A stretch of DNA of 44,324 nt from a bacterium (GTDB lineage Bacteria > Auribacterota > UBA3054 > JAAYZF01), in assembly GCA_012514975.1 (NCBI GenBank), contig JAAYZF010000300.1, forward strand, positions 1 through 44,324. Direction: 5' to 3'. Positions 7,280 to 14,320 of this stretch are shown in pieces (positions within the stretch are counted from its first letter, which is position 1; each line of letters opens with the position of its first letter). Below the pieces are notes generated by a model. That model was not told the DNA's origin. It made no database searches and saw nothing but the letters and a program-made list of their open reading frames with translations. A program made the translations under genes and the position numbers.

Positions 7280-8515
7280 TCATCCGCCCACGACGTCCAT
7301 CGCGATGCGCGCCCATTCCGTCAGGCGCCGCGGCTCGTAGCGCACGGTGCTGATGTCCTTGAGAATCAGTTCGAGCGGGCAGCCGTTCCTGTCGCAGACG
7401 TTCCTCGTGGTCTCGAGATCTTTGCGCACGAGCCCGGGGTCGAACGTGTCCGTCGCGACGAGCGCCGGGCTTGGCTTGCGCGAATAGACGTACTGCCGGC
7501 CTATCTCCGCCGCGCCGCGCTCCTCGTTCACCCAGGGGCTCATCGAGACATTGCGCACGTTCGGTATCATGCGCACTTCGTTCATCTTGCCGTCAAGCGG
7601 GTCGCAGCATCCGTAGTACACGAGGCCGAACCGCTCGCAAATGCGGCCGGCATACTCGACCTCGAACTCCTTGAACATCCGCGGCGAGACGGTGGAGAAC
7701 ATCTGCGCGAGGCCGAACATCCAGATGTCCTTCGTGCGCGGCCTGGCCGGGTCGTAGCCCGGCGCGGGCAGCTCATCGGTGTAGGCGCCGGTGCAATGAA
7801 TGAGCGACTGCGGGCCGCACAACAGGCCCTGTTCCTCGAGCTGGTCGAGCATGCCGAGGTAGCCATCCGTCATCCGGCCGACAAGGCGGTGCATGAATGC
7901 GGGCCGGTCGATCAGCGCGTACAGCGCGTTCTCAACGCCCATCCACATGCTGATCGGGTCCCACAGCGAAAGATAGCAGTCCGCTCCCCACGGACGCACA
8001 TCGAGCATGCCGTCGAACAGCTCGTGCGCAACGGCCAGGCGGCGTTCGGTTTCGGCCGCATCGTGGCGTATGCGCGGCGAATGGACTTTGCCGAGATCGT
8101 CGTCCGTCTGGAACTGATTGATGAAGAGGTGGCCGACGACGCTGTTCGCGGGGTCAGTAACCGCGGTGCGTTCCTGCACGCGGACGCCGAACCCGGTGTT
8201 GAGGATCGCCTTGGGCACGCGGATGAACGGTTCGACCACCATGTCCACCCGGAAATGCGTCCACTGGAACAACACGCGGCGAAGCTGCTCCTCGTAGCCG
8301 CGGCACTCAGCGTCCGTGCACTGCAGCGTCAGCTCGCCGCCCGTATTCATCTCGTTCCAGCACACCTGGTCGATCATCACCATGGGCCGCGCGGGTGTGA
8401 GGGCGTTGAGCTTGCGCCACAGCGCGCGCTTCTCTTCCTGCACAGGCAGCGCGGCGATCTCCGCCGCACGCGCCGCCAGGCCCCGGATGACTGCGACATC
8501 GTCTTTGTTCAGCAT
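7280..8515 (-). CDS. uroporphyrinogen-decarboxylase-like (URO-D/methyltransferase family) protein
   Basis: A 411-residue cytosolic TIM-barrel protein of the URO-D superfamily. It belongs to the subgroup annotated as URO-D or corrinoid methyltransferase that is abundant in Lentisphaerae and related anaerobes. Diagnostic segments are VYYGCCDPLDGK (putative metal-thiolate site) followed by IPNVRNVSMSPW, and the C-terminal YVYSRKPSPA. Classical haem-pathway HemE motifs are absent, so haem synthesis is unlikely. A methyl-transfer role is inferred from the family, with no corrinoid protein nearby. It is the first gene of a pair with the SGNH protein and has its own promoter at 8573-8545. The start ATG at 8515 lacks a strong Shine-Dalgarno. 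Confidence 0.82.
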   Translation of the reverse strand: MLNKDDVAVIRGLAARAAEIAALPVQEEKRALWRKLNALTPARPMVMIDQVCWNEMNTGGELTLQCTDAECRGYEEQLRRVLFQWTHFRVDMVVEPFIRVPKAILNTGFGVRVQERTAVTDPANSVVGHLFINQFQTDDDLGKVHSPRIRHDAAETERRLAVAHELFDGMLDVRPWGADCYLSLWDPISMWMGVENALYALIDRPAFMHRLVGRMTDGYLGMLDQLEEQGLLCGPQSLIHCTGAYTDELPAPGYDPARPRTKDIWMFGLAQMFSTVSPRMFKEFEVEYAGRICERFGLVYYGCCDPLDGKMNEVRMIPNVRNVSMSPWVNEERGAAEIGRQYVYSRKPSPALVATDTFDPGLVRKDLETTRNVCDRNGCPLELILKDISTVRYEPRRLTEWARIAMDVVGG

Positions 8516-8544
8516 AAACGGTTCCCCATGGGATTGCCGCTGCC

Positions 8545-8573
8545 ACTATAGCAAACACATGTGGAAAAGGCAA
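8545..8573 (-). promoter_or_regulatory. promoter of the URO-D-like/SGNH operon
   Basis: On the minus strand TTGCCT (8573-8568), 17 bp, then TGcTATAGT with the hexamer at 8550-8545. Transcription would start about 20 nt before the ATG at 8515. Confidence 0.6.
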
Positions 8574-8669
8574 CACGGCGTGCGTTCCGCCTGCCGTTCC
8601 GTGCGCAACAGGTGAGCATGGGCGGCACGTGCGTGGGGCGCTGTCACCGGTGAAACACGCCAGGCATCC

Positions 8670-9443
8670 TCACAGGTTCACCACGCCCCTGCAGCCGGGA
8701 TAGGCTGAGCAGCCCCAGAACTGCTTGCCGGCGTTCTGCCCGGTCTTCACCGTGCGCAGCACCATGGCACTGCCGCAGCGCGGGCACTGCGGGGTGACAT
8801 CCGACTGATCCGACTGATCCGACTGATCTGTCTGATCGTTTCGTTTTCGTTTCCGTTGCCTCTCGGCAAGGCGGGCGGTGGCGAGTTGCTCGGTGTAGCC
8901 GCCTTCTTCGACGAACCGCGCCTCTGCCGCGGCAATCTGTTGATCCAGCAGGAAGTTTGCCTGGTGGATCAGGCAGATCAGCGCGTTCGCGCGCACGGCA
9001 GGGTCGTCGCTCTCCAGCCAGGGCGCGTACAGCGCCCATCGCTCCCGATCCGTCAGATCAGTCAGATCGGACTGATCAGCCCGATCTTTCTTGTAGTTCT
9101 GCGGCACGTTGCGCACGGCTCGCGCCTCGGGACTGTCAGGCGCCCATTGCGGCAGGCGCCGCTGACGCAGGAAATCCTCGCAGTCAAGCAGCAGTTCTTC
9201 AAGGCTTGCGCGGGCAACATTGAGCAAGCGCAGTTCAGTCTGCGATGACGTGGCAGCCGCGCGGCTGCCTTCCGCGTTGTTCTGGCGGCCGGAACGGGCG
9301 GCCTGCACCATCTGGTCCGTCATGCGGGATCGCGGGTCAAGAAACCGTTCGCAGAACCAGTACGTGCCATCGTAGATGATGGTTGACGTCTGGAAGCTCG
9401 CGGTCGCGCGGTATCCGCCGCTATGGCGGAGTTTGGTGGCCAT
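8670..9443 (-). CDS. four-helix-bundle suffix protein with C-terminal topoisomerase-type zinc finger (copy 2)
   Basis: A 257-residue protein. Residues about 11-95 resemble the S23/Avd-like four-helix bundle (ARSGRQNNAEGS; LNVARASLEELLLDCEDFL). Residues about 134-200 are the helical suffix domain (ERWALYAPWLE; RANALICLIHQANFLLDQQI). Residues 220-257 form a topoisomerase-I C4 zinc finger with Cys220, Cys223, Cys245 and Cys251 (CPRCGS; GKQFWGC). Both interdomain linkers are made of Asp/Gln/Ser repeats (DQSDLTDLTD; DQTDQSDQSDQSD) encoded by 9-bp GATC repeats. The start at 9443 is fixed by GGAGGAGATC just upstream. It is a tandem paralog of the gene at 9580-10305. Nucleic-acid binding is likely from the zinc finger; the biological role is unknown. 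Confidence 0.85.
   Translation of the reverse strand: MATKLRHSGGYRATASFQTSTIIYDGTYWFCERFLDPRSRMTDQMVQAARSGRQNNAEGSRAAATSSQTELRLLNVARASLEELLLDCEDFLRQRRLPQWAPDSPEARAVRNVPQNYKKDRADQSDLTDLTDRERWALYAPWLESDDPAVRANALICLIHQANFLLDQQIAAAEARFVEEGGYTEQLATARLAERQRKRKRNDQTDQSDQSDQSDVTPQCPRCGSAMVLRTVKTGQNAGKQFWGCSAYPGCRGVVNL
8801..8837. repeat. GATC array, 9-bp period, inside copy 2 (linker before the zinc finger)
   Basis: GATC occurs at 8807, 8816, 8825 and 8834, exactly 9 bp apart, within CCGACTGAT units. Read on the minus strand it encodes Ser/Thr-Asp-Gln triplets. Confidence 0.95.
9047..9086. repeat. GATC array, 9-bp period, inside copy 2 (linker before the suffix domain)
   Basis: GATC occurs at 9047, 9056, 9065, 9074 and 9083, exactly 9 bp apart. 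The five spacers differ in sequence while the tetramer is kept. It encodes the DQSDLTDLTDRE linker. Confidence 0.95.
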
Positions 9444-9470
9444 GATCTCCTCCTTGTCGTCGATGTTGTC

Positions 9471-9542
9471 CGACCGATCGGACCGATCCGACCGATCCGA
9501 CTGATCTGACGGATCCGGCTGACCGGTCTGATCTGACTGATA
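9471..9542. repeat. GATC array, 9-bp period, in the spacer between the two paralogs
   Basis: GATC occurs at 9476, 9485, 9494, 9503, 9512 and 9530, with degenerate GACC at 9521 and GATA at 9539, all on one 9-bp register. This eight-unit block lies just upstream of the copy 2 Shine-Dalgarno (about 9445-9455). Confidence 0.95.
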
Positions 9543-9579
9543 TGTGTGGCCCGGTATCGCCACCGGGCACGGAGAGTGC

Positions 9580-10305
9580 TCACAGGTTCACCACGCCGCG
9601 GCAATCCGGGTAGCCCGTGCAGCCCCAGAATTGTTTGCCGGCGTTCTGCCCGGTCTTCACCGTGCGCAGCACCATGTCCTTGCCGCATCGCGGGCACGCG
9701 GGGATCTGATCAGACGAATCCGACTGACCTGTCCGATCGGTCTGATTGTTTCTCTGTTGCCGATCGGCGAAGCCGTTCCCGGCGAGGCGCGCATCAGCTT
9801 CCGCAATCTGCTGGTCCAGCAGGAAGTGTGCCTGATGGATCAGGCAGATGAGCGCGTTCGCGCGCACAGCGGGGTCCTTGTGCTCGAGCCAGGGCGCGTA
9901 GAGCGCCCACCGCTCCTGATCAGGCAGATTCGACTGATCCGACCGGTCTTTTCTGCCGTTTTTGGACGCGTCATGCACGGCTCTTGCCTCAGCGCTGCCG
10001 GCCGCCCATTGGGGCAGACGGCGGTGGCGGAGGAAATCCTCGAAGTCCAACTGCAGCTCCTCGAGCCGTGCGCGGCCGGCCTTGAGGATGCGCAGATCGA
10101 CCTTCGAGGGCGCCACCATTGCGCGGATGCCTTCAGCGCTTTTCTGGCGGCCGTAGCGCGCAGCCTGGATCATCTCATCGGCCATGCGCGATCGCGGCTC
10201 GAGGCACTGTTCGCAGAACCAGTACGTGCCGTCGTAGATGATCGTGGCAACCTGGAAGGTGGCGGTAGTGCGGAAGCCGCCGTTGGGGATGGGGGGCGTG
10301 CTCAT
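9580..10305 (-). CDS. four-helix-bundle suffix protein with C-terminal topoisomerase-type zinc finger (copy 1)
   Basis: A 241-residue protein, the upstream member of the tandem pair. The order of domains is as in the downstream copy: four-helix bundle at about 11-95 (IIYDGTYWFCE, identical in both), suffix domain at about 130-175 (ERWALYAPWLE; ALICLIHQAHFLLDQQI), and a C4 zinc finger with Cys204, Cys207, Cys229 and Cys235. Its linkers are shorter and more degenerate versions of the Asp-Gln-Ser repeats (RSDQSNLPDQ; NNQTDRTGQSDSSDQ). The start at 10305 is preceded by AGGAG. Longer upstream in-frame readings pass through the repeat array and are rejected. The duplicates share repeat positions but not repeat lengths. 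Confidence 0.85.
   Translation of the reverse strand: MSTPPIPNGGFRTTATFQVATIIYDGTYWFCEQCLEPRSRMADEMIQAARYGRQKSAEGIRAMVAPSKVDLRILKAGRARLEELQLDFEDFLRHRRLPQWAAGSAEARAVHDASKNGRKDRSDQSNLPDQERWALYAPWLEHKDPAVRANALICLIHQAHFLLDQQIAEADARLAGNGFADRQQRNNQTDRTGQSDSSDQIPACPRCGKDMVLRTVKTGQNAGKQFWGCTGYPDCRGVVNL
9703..9747. repeat. degenerate GATC array inside copy 1 (linker before the zinc finger)
   Basis: GATC or one-base variants occur at 9708, 9717, 9726, 9735 and 9744 on a 9-bp register, plus an extra GATC at 9703. This is the same position in the gene as 8801-8837 in the paralog. Confidence 0.85.
9918..9948. repeat. degenerate GATC array inside copy 1 (linker before the suffix domain)
   Basis: GATC, GATT, GATC and GGTC occur at 9918, 9927, 9936 and 9945, 9 bp apart. 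This is homologous in position to 9047-9086. Confidence 0.85.
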
Positions 10306-10329
10306 CGTGTTTCTCCTGTCAGTTAAGGT

Positions 10330-10369
10330 GATCCGACTGATCCGACTGATCCGGCTGATCGGACTGATC
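10330..10369. repeat. GATC array, 9-bp period, upstream of copy 1
   Basis: GATC occurs at 10330, 10339, 10348, 10357 and 10366, exactly 9 bp apart, about 25 bp upstream of the copy 1 start. The rest of the 368-bp gap (10306-10673) holds the pgmB promoter at 10550-10578 and no gene I can support. Confidence 0.95.
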
Positions 10370-10549
10370 GGGTTAAGAGTTGCGCAGCAACGCGTGGGCG
10401 TCTTGTGCACCGGCATCGTGCTGCACCAGCCTTTCGCGCCGCTCGCGCGAGGCCTTGCTCCGCAAAGAGCAGCGTTCACGATGGTATACGCGAAAGCGCC
10501 GCGTCTCTTGCAGAGGAACGCGGGAGGGGCTGAATGGTGCGTGGGTTCA

Positions 10550-10578
10550 TTGACACCGCCTGCGCGGTACGGTATAAT
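10550..10578 (+). promoter_or_regulatory. consensus sigma70 promoter of pgmB
   Basis: TTGACA (10550-10555), 17 bp, TATAAT (10573-10578): a perfect match to consensus in both hexamers and spacing. The leader to the pgmB ATG at 10674 would be about 90 nt. It probably also drives the two genes downstream of pgmB. Confidence 0.8.
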
Positions 10579-10673
10579 CTGCATGGCCAGGCTGCTGTGG
10601 GCCCCGGCGCGCGCATGCCGCGCTGCGGCCCGCCTTGGCTGACGAGACCCGACAACCATTAGATGACCATGCC

Positions 10674-11333
10674 ATGGCGGAACTGAAGGCGGTATTGTTC
10701 GACTTGGACGGTGTCCTTGTCGATTCCCACAGACTGCACTACCGGAGCTGGCAGCAGCTTGCCGACGAGTTGGGCCTCCATTTCAACGAGCAGCTCGGAG
10801 ACCGCTACCGCGGCATGGAGCGCTACGAGTGCATGCGCATCATGTTCGAGGAGTTCAACCACAGGCCGGCGCCGGATCGGCGGACCATTCACGAGCTTAC
10901 CGAGCGCAAGAACGCGTACTACCAGAAACTGCTTGAACACGCCGGGCCTGAAGACCTTGTCCTTCCCGGCTCGGTCGAGTTGCTCGAGGCGCTGCGTGCG
11001 GCGCAGATCACGGCGGTTGTTGCCTCGGGCAGCAAGAACGCACACCAGGTGATCGACCATGCGGGAATCCGCGGCTATCTCGACGCCGTGGTCGACCGCT
11101 ATGACGTGGCCGAGACGAAGCCCGACCCGGCGATCTTCCGCGTGGCGCTCGACAAGGCGGGCGTGCCGGCCGCACACGCCGTCGGCGTCGAGGACGCCGT
11201 CCTTGGCGTCGAGTCGCTTCACCGCGCAGGCATCAAGGCCATTGGCGTCGGCCACTACGTCAAGGACGCCGACCTCGTCGTGGACGCCATCAGGCATCTG
11301 ACGGTCGGGATGATGCGCCGCGTCCTCGAATAG
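10674..11333 (+). CDS. pgmB: beta-phosphoglucomutase-like HAD phosphatase/mutase
   Basis: A 219-residue HAD-superfamily enzyme matching beta-phosphoglucomutase, which interconverts beta-glucose 1-phosphate and glucose 6-phosphate in maltose or trehalose phosphorolysis. Motif I is FDLDGVLVDS with nucleophile Asp10 and acid/base Asp12, motif II is Ser118 in VASGSKNA, motif III is Lys149 in ETKPDP, and motif IV is Glu173-Asp174 in GVEDAVLG. These are the counterparts of Ser114, Lys145, Glu169 and Asp170 of the lactococcal enzyme. A broader sugar-phosphatase function is possible since no glycoside phosphorylase is in the window. The ATG at 10674 begins right at the HAD core; an in-frame start at 10635 would add 13 unmatched residues. 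No clear Shine-Dalgarno is seen. Confidence 0.85.
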   Translation: MAELKAVLFDLDGVLVDSHRLHYRSWQQLADELGLHFNEQLGDRYRGMERYECMRIMFEEFNHRPAPDRRTIHELTERKNAYYQKLLEHAGPEDLVLPGSVELLEALRAAQITAVVASGSKNAHQVIDHAGIRGYLDAVVDRYDVAETKPDPAIFRVALDKAGVPAAHAVGVEDAVLGVESLHRAGIKAIGVGHYVKDADLVVDAIRHLTVGMMRRVLE

Positions 11334-11390
11334 CCGGCCGGAGGCACCGTACCGTGCCGGCGGTTTTCATCTGCTGACGTGTCTTTCCCC

Positions 11391-12806
11391 ATGACGGCAC
11401 CGCAGACACAGCCGGCGCAGCGAACCGCTGAAAGGATCATGCGGGAACTCGTTGCCGCCGGCTTTGCCGCGTATCGTGTTGGCGGGTGCGTGCGCGACCG
11501 GCTGCGCGGCGTGCCGCCGGGCGACATCGACGTCGCCACCAACGCGCCGCTGGACAGGATCACGGCGCTCTTCCCCTCGGCAAGGATCGTCGGCGAGGCG
11601 TTCGGAGTCGCCTTGGTCGACGGCATCGAGGTGGCCACGTTCCGCCAGGACGGCCCGTATTCCGACTTTCGTCATCCCGACTACGTCACGCGTGTGAGCA
11701 CCATCGAGGAGGACCTCGCACGGCGCGATTTCACGGTCAACGCCATTGCGGAGGACCTCACCGGCACGATCATAGATCCCTTCCATGGCAGGCAGGACCT
11801 CGAGGCGGCGCGGATACGGTTCGTCGGCGACGCCCGGCAGCGGCTGCGCGAGGATCCGATCCGCGCGTTGCGCGCCTGCCGGTTCGCCGCGCTGATTGGC
11901 GGGACGCTTGACGAGGCCGCGCGCACGGCGATCGAGGCGGGGCGCCATCTTCTTGAGAAGGTGCCGCGTGAGCGCATCCAGCTCGAGCTGAACAAGATGC
12001 TGATGCTTGACGACCGCGAAGCGGCCCTGCTCACTCTTTCCGGCCTGAACCTGCTGCCGCACGTGCTGCCTGCGCTTGCCCGCTCGATCGGCGTGCCGCA
12101 GGAGGGCCACCATGCGGAGGACTGCTGGGTCCACGCGGTGAAAACCGTCCAGGCCGTGCGAAAAGAATCCCTTCCGCTCAGGCTCGCCGCGCTCGTGCAC
12201 GACATTGCCAAGCCGCACACGCGCATGCGCGGCGAGGATGGCATTGACCATTTCTACCAGCACGAGACCCTCGGTGAACGCCTGGTCGAGACCGAGCTGC
12301 AGAACCTGCGGTACAGCGGCGATACCATCGCGTACGTCAAGGAGGCGGTGCGGCATCATCTCGACCGCATCATGTTCCGGCCGGAGATGAAGGATGCGAC
12401 CATCCGCCGCCACATGAGCGCGCTGCAACACCTGCCCGTGCGCGACCTCCTGCGCCTTCAGCTCGCCGATCTCGAAGCGAACCTCGCCGAGCCGTACACC
12501 CGGGCTGAGCGGCTCGACCACCTTCGGTACGCCCTCCGGCGCATCCGCGCCATCGAGGCACAGGCCCATGCGCTCAGAATCGCAGACCTGGCCATTGACG
12601 GCCGCGATGTCATGCAGGCGTTCCACCTCCCCCCCGGCCCGGCCGTCGGGCGCGCGCTTGCATTGTGCTTCGAGCGCGTGCTCCAGCAGCCGCAGATGAA
12701 CACGCGCAGCACGCTGCTCGGCCTGCTTCACGAGCAGCCCGGCTGGCGCCACGCGGCAGGAACCCCGCGGAACAATAAAACGGCCGCGGACACGTCAGCA
12801 AGCTGA
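11391..12806 (+). CDS. tRNA nucleotidyltransferase / poly(A) polymerase family enzyme with HD domain
   Basis: A 471-residue class II nucleotidyltransferase, adding CCA (or A) to tRNA 3' ends. The head domain has GGCVRD at 31-36, the metal pair Asp45 and Asp47 in GDIDVAT, and the RRDFTVNAIA motif at about 111-120. The neck carries DPIRALRACRFAA. An HD domain follows (His248; His270-Asp271 in LVHDIAKPH), as in CCA enzymes with phosphohydrolase activity. CCA-adding and A-adding paralogs cannot be told apart by eye. The ATG at 11391 is preferred; a GTG at 11379 in the same frame is possible. It lies 57 bp after pgmB on the same strand, so it is probably co-transcribed. Confidence 0.88.
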   Translation: MTAPQTQPAQRTAERIMRELVAAGFAAYRVGGCVRDRLRGVPPGDIDVATNAPLDRITALFPSARIVGEAFGVALVDGIEVATFRQDGPYSDFRHPDYVTRVSTIEEDLARRDFTVNAIAEDLTGTIIDPFHGRQDLEAARIRFVGDARQRLREDPIRALRACRFAALIGGTLDEAARTAIEAGRHLLEKVPRERIQLELNKMLMLDDREAALLTLSGLNLLPHVLPALARSIGVPQEGHHAEDCWVHAVKTVQAVRKESLPLRLAALVHDIAKPHTRMRGEDGIDHFYQHETLGERLVETELQNLRYSGDTIAYVKEAVRHHLDRIMFRPEMKDATIRRHMSALQHLPVRDLLRLQLADLEANLAEPYTRAERLDHLRYALRRIRAIEAQAHALRIADLAIDGRDVMQAFHLPPGPAVGRALALCFERVLQQPQMNTRSTLLGLLHEQPGWRHAAGTPRNNKTAADTSAS

Positions 12807-12833
12807 ACCAATGTATGGACACAAGGAGCAGCT

Positions 12834-13841
12834 ATGAAGGAATCGACCACGAAACTGCTTGTGCTCGCGGCGCTTGTCATCGCCGTCATCTCGTTCGCCC
12901 AGTCCGCGTACCTGCTTGTGCGCCCGCGCCCGGTAACGTCTCCCGCCGGAAGCTCGGAGCCTGACAGCAGCGCGCTCCAGGCCGAGGTGCGCCGCCTGCA
13001 AGACCAGGTTGCCTCAATGACCGACACGCTCGCGTCGCTCAGCAGGCAGAAACCGACGTTTGCGCCCGCCAACACCGCCGCGTCCGCGGAGCAGGACGAT
13101 GCCGGCGCCGCCGGTGTCGCACTGCTCGATGACGCCATCAGCCGGCTCGAACAGATTGTCGACTCCGTCGGGCTCGAACAGCTTGCCACGAACGAGCGGA
13201 TGAATCCGGCGTACATGCGCGACATGTACTCCGAGTACGCGGAACGCAAGATGGCCGAGGAGGCCCGTCAGCGCGGCAGGGAGATCAGCGCGCAGTTGAT
13301 GGAGGCTGACCGGGCGAAGTATGGCGATGAAGTCCAGACGCTGTTTGACCAGGCGCGCCAGCGCGGCGGCCGCGGCCGCGGCAATCGTGGAACCGATGAG
13401 GAACGCGCTGCGCAGGACGCCGAGCGCGAGAAAGCGCTGAACGACCTGATCGCGAAGTATCCGGATGCGAACATGACGGGCATGCTGCTCACCGAACGCG
13501 CGGTCGGCGCCACCTTTCGCGGCGACACGGCAACGGTTGAGAAGTACTACCAGCAGCTCACGGCGAACCGGAATTTCGCCGGTCTGACGACCGAATGGGG
13601 CGTCCAGGCCGTGCCGAGCGTCCAGTACATGCTTGCCAGCCGTTATATCAACGAGGGACGCAGCGCCGAGGCCGAGGCGGTGATCTCCGCGCTCGAACGC
13701 GACTACGGGGAGAGCAAGATCTACACGATGGGCGGCCGCGGCGGCCGCGGTGGCCGCGGGCCCGGCGGCCCCCCGAGCCTGCAGTCAGGCAGCAGCGCCG
13801 CGGCGCAGTTGCGCCAGCGGATGAACGCGCCGCGGAACTAG
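12834..13841 (+). CDS. membrane-anchored coiled-coil protein with Gly/Arg-rich segments, function unknown
   Basis: A 335-residue protein I cannot assign to a family. Residues 8-29 form one N-terminal membrane segment, so the rest is probably periplasmic. Residues about 45-75 are predicted coiled coil (LQAEVRRLQDQVASMTDTLASL). Residues about 95-230 are charged and helical (MRDMYSEYAERKMAEEARQRG), and about 230-285 look TPR-like (AVPSVQYMLASRYINEG). Two Gly/Arg-rich runs stand out: GGRGRGNRG near 180 and GGRGGRGGRGPGG near 303-315. AAGGAG lies 7 bp before the ATG. It follows the nucleotidyltransferase by 27 bp, so it is likely the third gene of the pgmB operon. It ends 8 bp from the convergent exbD gene. 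Confidence 0.75.
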   Translation: MKESTTKLLVLAALVIAVISFAQSAYLLVRPRPVTSPAGSSEPDSSALQAEVRRLQDQVASMTDTLASLSRQKPTFAPANTAASAEQDDAGAAGVALLDDAISRLEQIVDSVGLEQLATNERMNPAYMRDMYSEYAERKMAEEARQRGREISAQLMEADRAKYGDEVQTLFDQARQRGGRGRGNRGTDEERAAQDAEREKALNDLIAKYPDANMTGMLLTERAVGATFRGDTATVEKYYQQLTANRNFAGLTTEWGVQAVPSVQYMLASRYINEGRSAEAEAVISALERDYGESKIYTMGGRGGRGGRGPGGPPSLQSGSSAAAQLRQRMNAPRN

Positions 13842-13849
13842 GCGCCGCG

Positions 13850-14320
13850 TCAATCAACCGTGGCCGTCGTCTGGTACGACTCGCCCAGGGCCCCTCCAAA
13901 AGCGATGCGCCGCAGGCCTGCTTCGCGCACCATCTCGACGAGGCTCAGAAGAAAGCCGTGGCGCACATTGCTGTCGGCGCGAAGAATGACCACGCCGTCG
14001 GGATGATGGCGCTTGAACTCGCGCAACTGGGAAAGGATCGCCTCGCGGAGCACAAGCGGCTGGGCAGTGCCCGAGACGTACACGCGCTCGTCCCTGGTGA
14101 TGGTCAGCGTCAGTGTTCTGCCGCGGATCGCGTCGGGGTTTCTCACCACGGGAATGTCGATCTGCACGCCGGGCTGGTAGATGAACCCGGTGGCCATGAG
14201 CGAGAAGATCACGAGGAGCAGGACGACGTTGAGCACGGGCGCAAGGTCGACCGCGCCGATCGAGATCGAGCGGTGCCATGGCATCGAGGGAACGTACTCA
14301 TCGCGCCAGTTGCTAGTCAT
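13850..14320 (-). CDS. exbD: ExbD/TolR-type biopolymer transport protein
   Basis: A 156-residue inner-membrane protein that couples the ExbB/TolQ proton channel to work at the outer membrane. One N-terminal membrane helix (AVDLAPVLNVVLLLVIFSL, about 23-41) holds the conserved Asp25. The remainder is the periplasmic peptidoglycan-associated domain (VVILRADSNVRHGFLLSLVEMVREAGL), typical of the family. The start at 14320 overlaps the exbB stop by 8 bp, with AGGAG upstream, so the two are translationally coupled. It is the last gene of the TPR-glmM-exbB-exbD operon. Whether it serves Tol-type envelope constriction or TonB-type uptake is not resolved; no TonB or TolB gene is in the window. Confidence 0.88.
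   Translation of the reverse strand: MTSNWRDEYVPSMPWHRSISIGAVDLAPVLNVVLLLVIFSLMATGFIYQPGVQIDIPVVRNPDAIRGRTLTLTITRDERVYVSGTAQPLVLREAILSQLREFKRHHPDGVVILRADSNVRHGFLLSLVEMVREAGLRRIAFGGALGESYQTTATVD

Noticed and set aside
8670-10305. Diversity-generating retroelement, because four-helix-bundle proteins can be DGR accessory (Avd) proteins
   Set aside because: There is no reverse transcriptase, template repeat or variable repeat in the window, and these proteins carry a suffix domain and a zinc finger instead.
8801-10369. CRISPR array
   Set aside because: The units are 9 bp with no separate spacers and partly lie inside genes; no cas gene is present.
10378-10530. Minus-strand reading frames upstream of copy 1 of the four-helix pair, possibly a decayed gene
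   Set aside because: The frames of about 55 codons have no start codon with a ribosome site and no family resemblance. They are open mainly because of high GC.
10583-10642. A 19-codon frame (MARLLWAPARACRAAARLG) directly after the consensus pgmB promoter, possible leader peptide
   Set aside because: Its ATG lies only 4 bp past the -10 box, before the expected transcription start, and it has no ribosome site. There are no stacked control codons or terminator/antiterminator stems.
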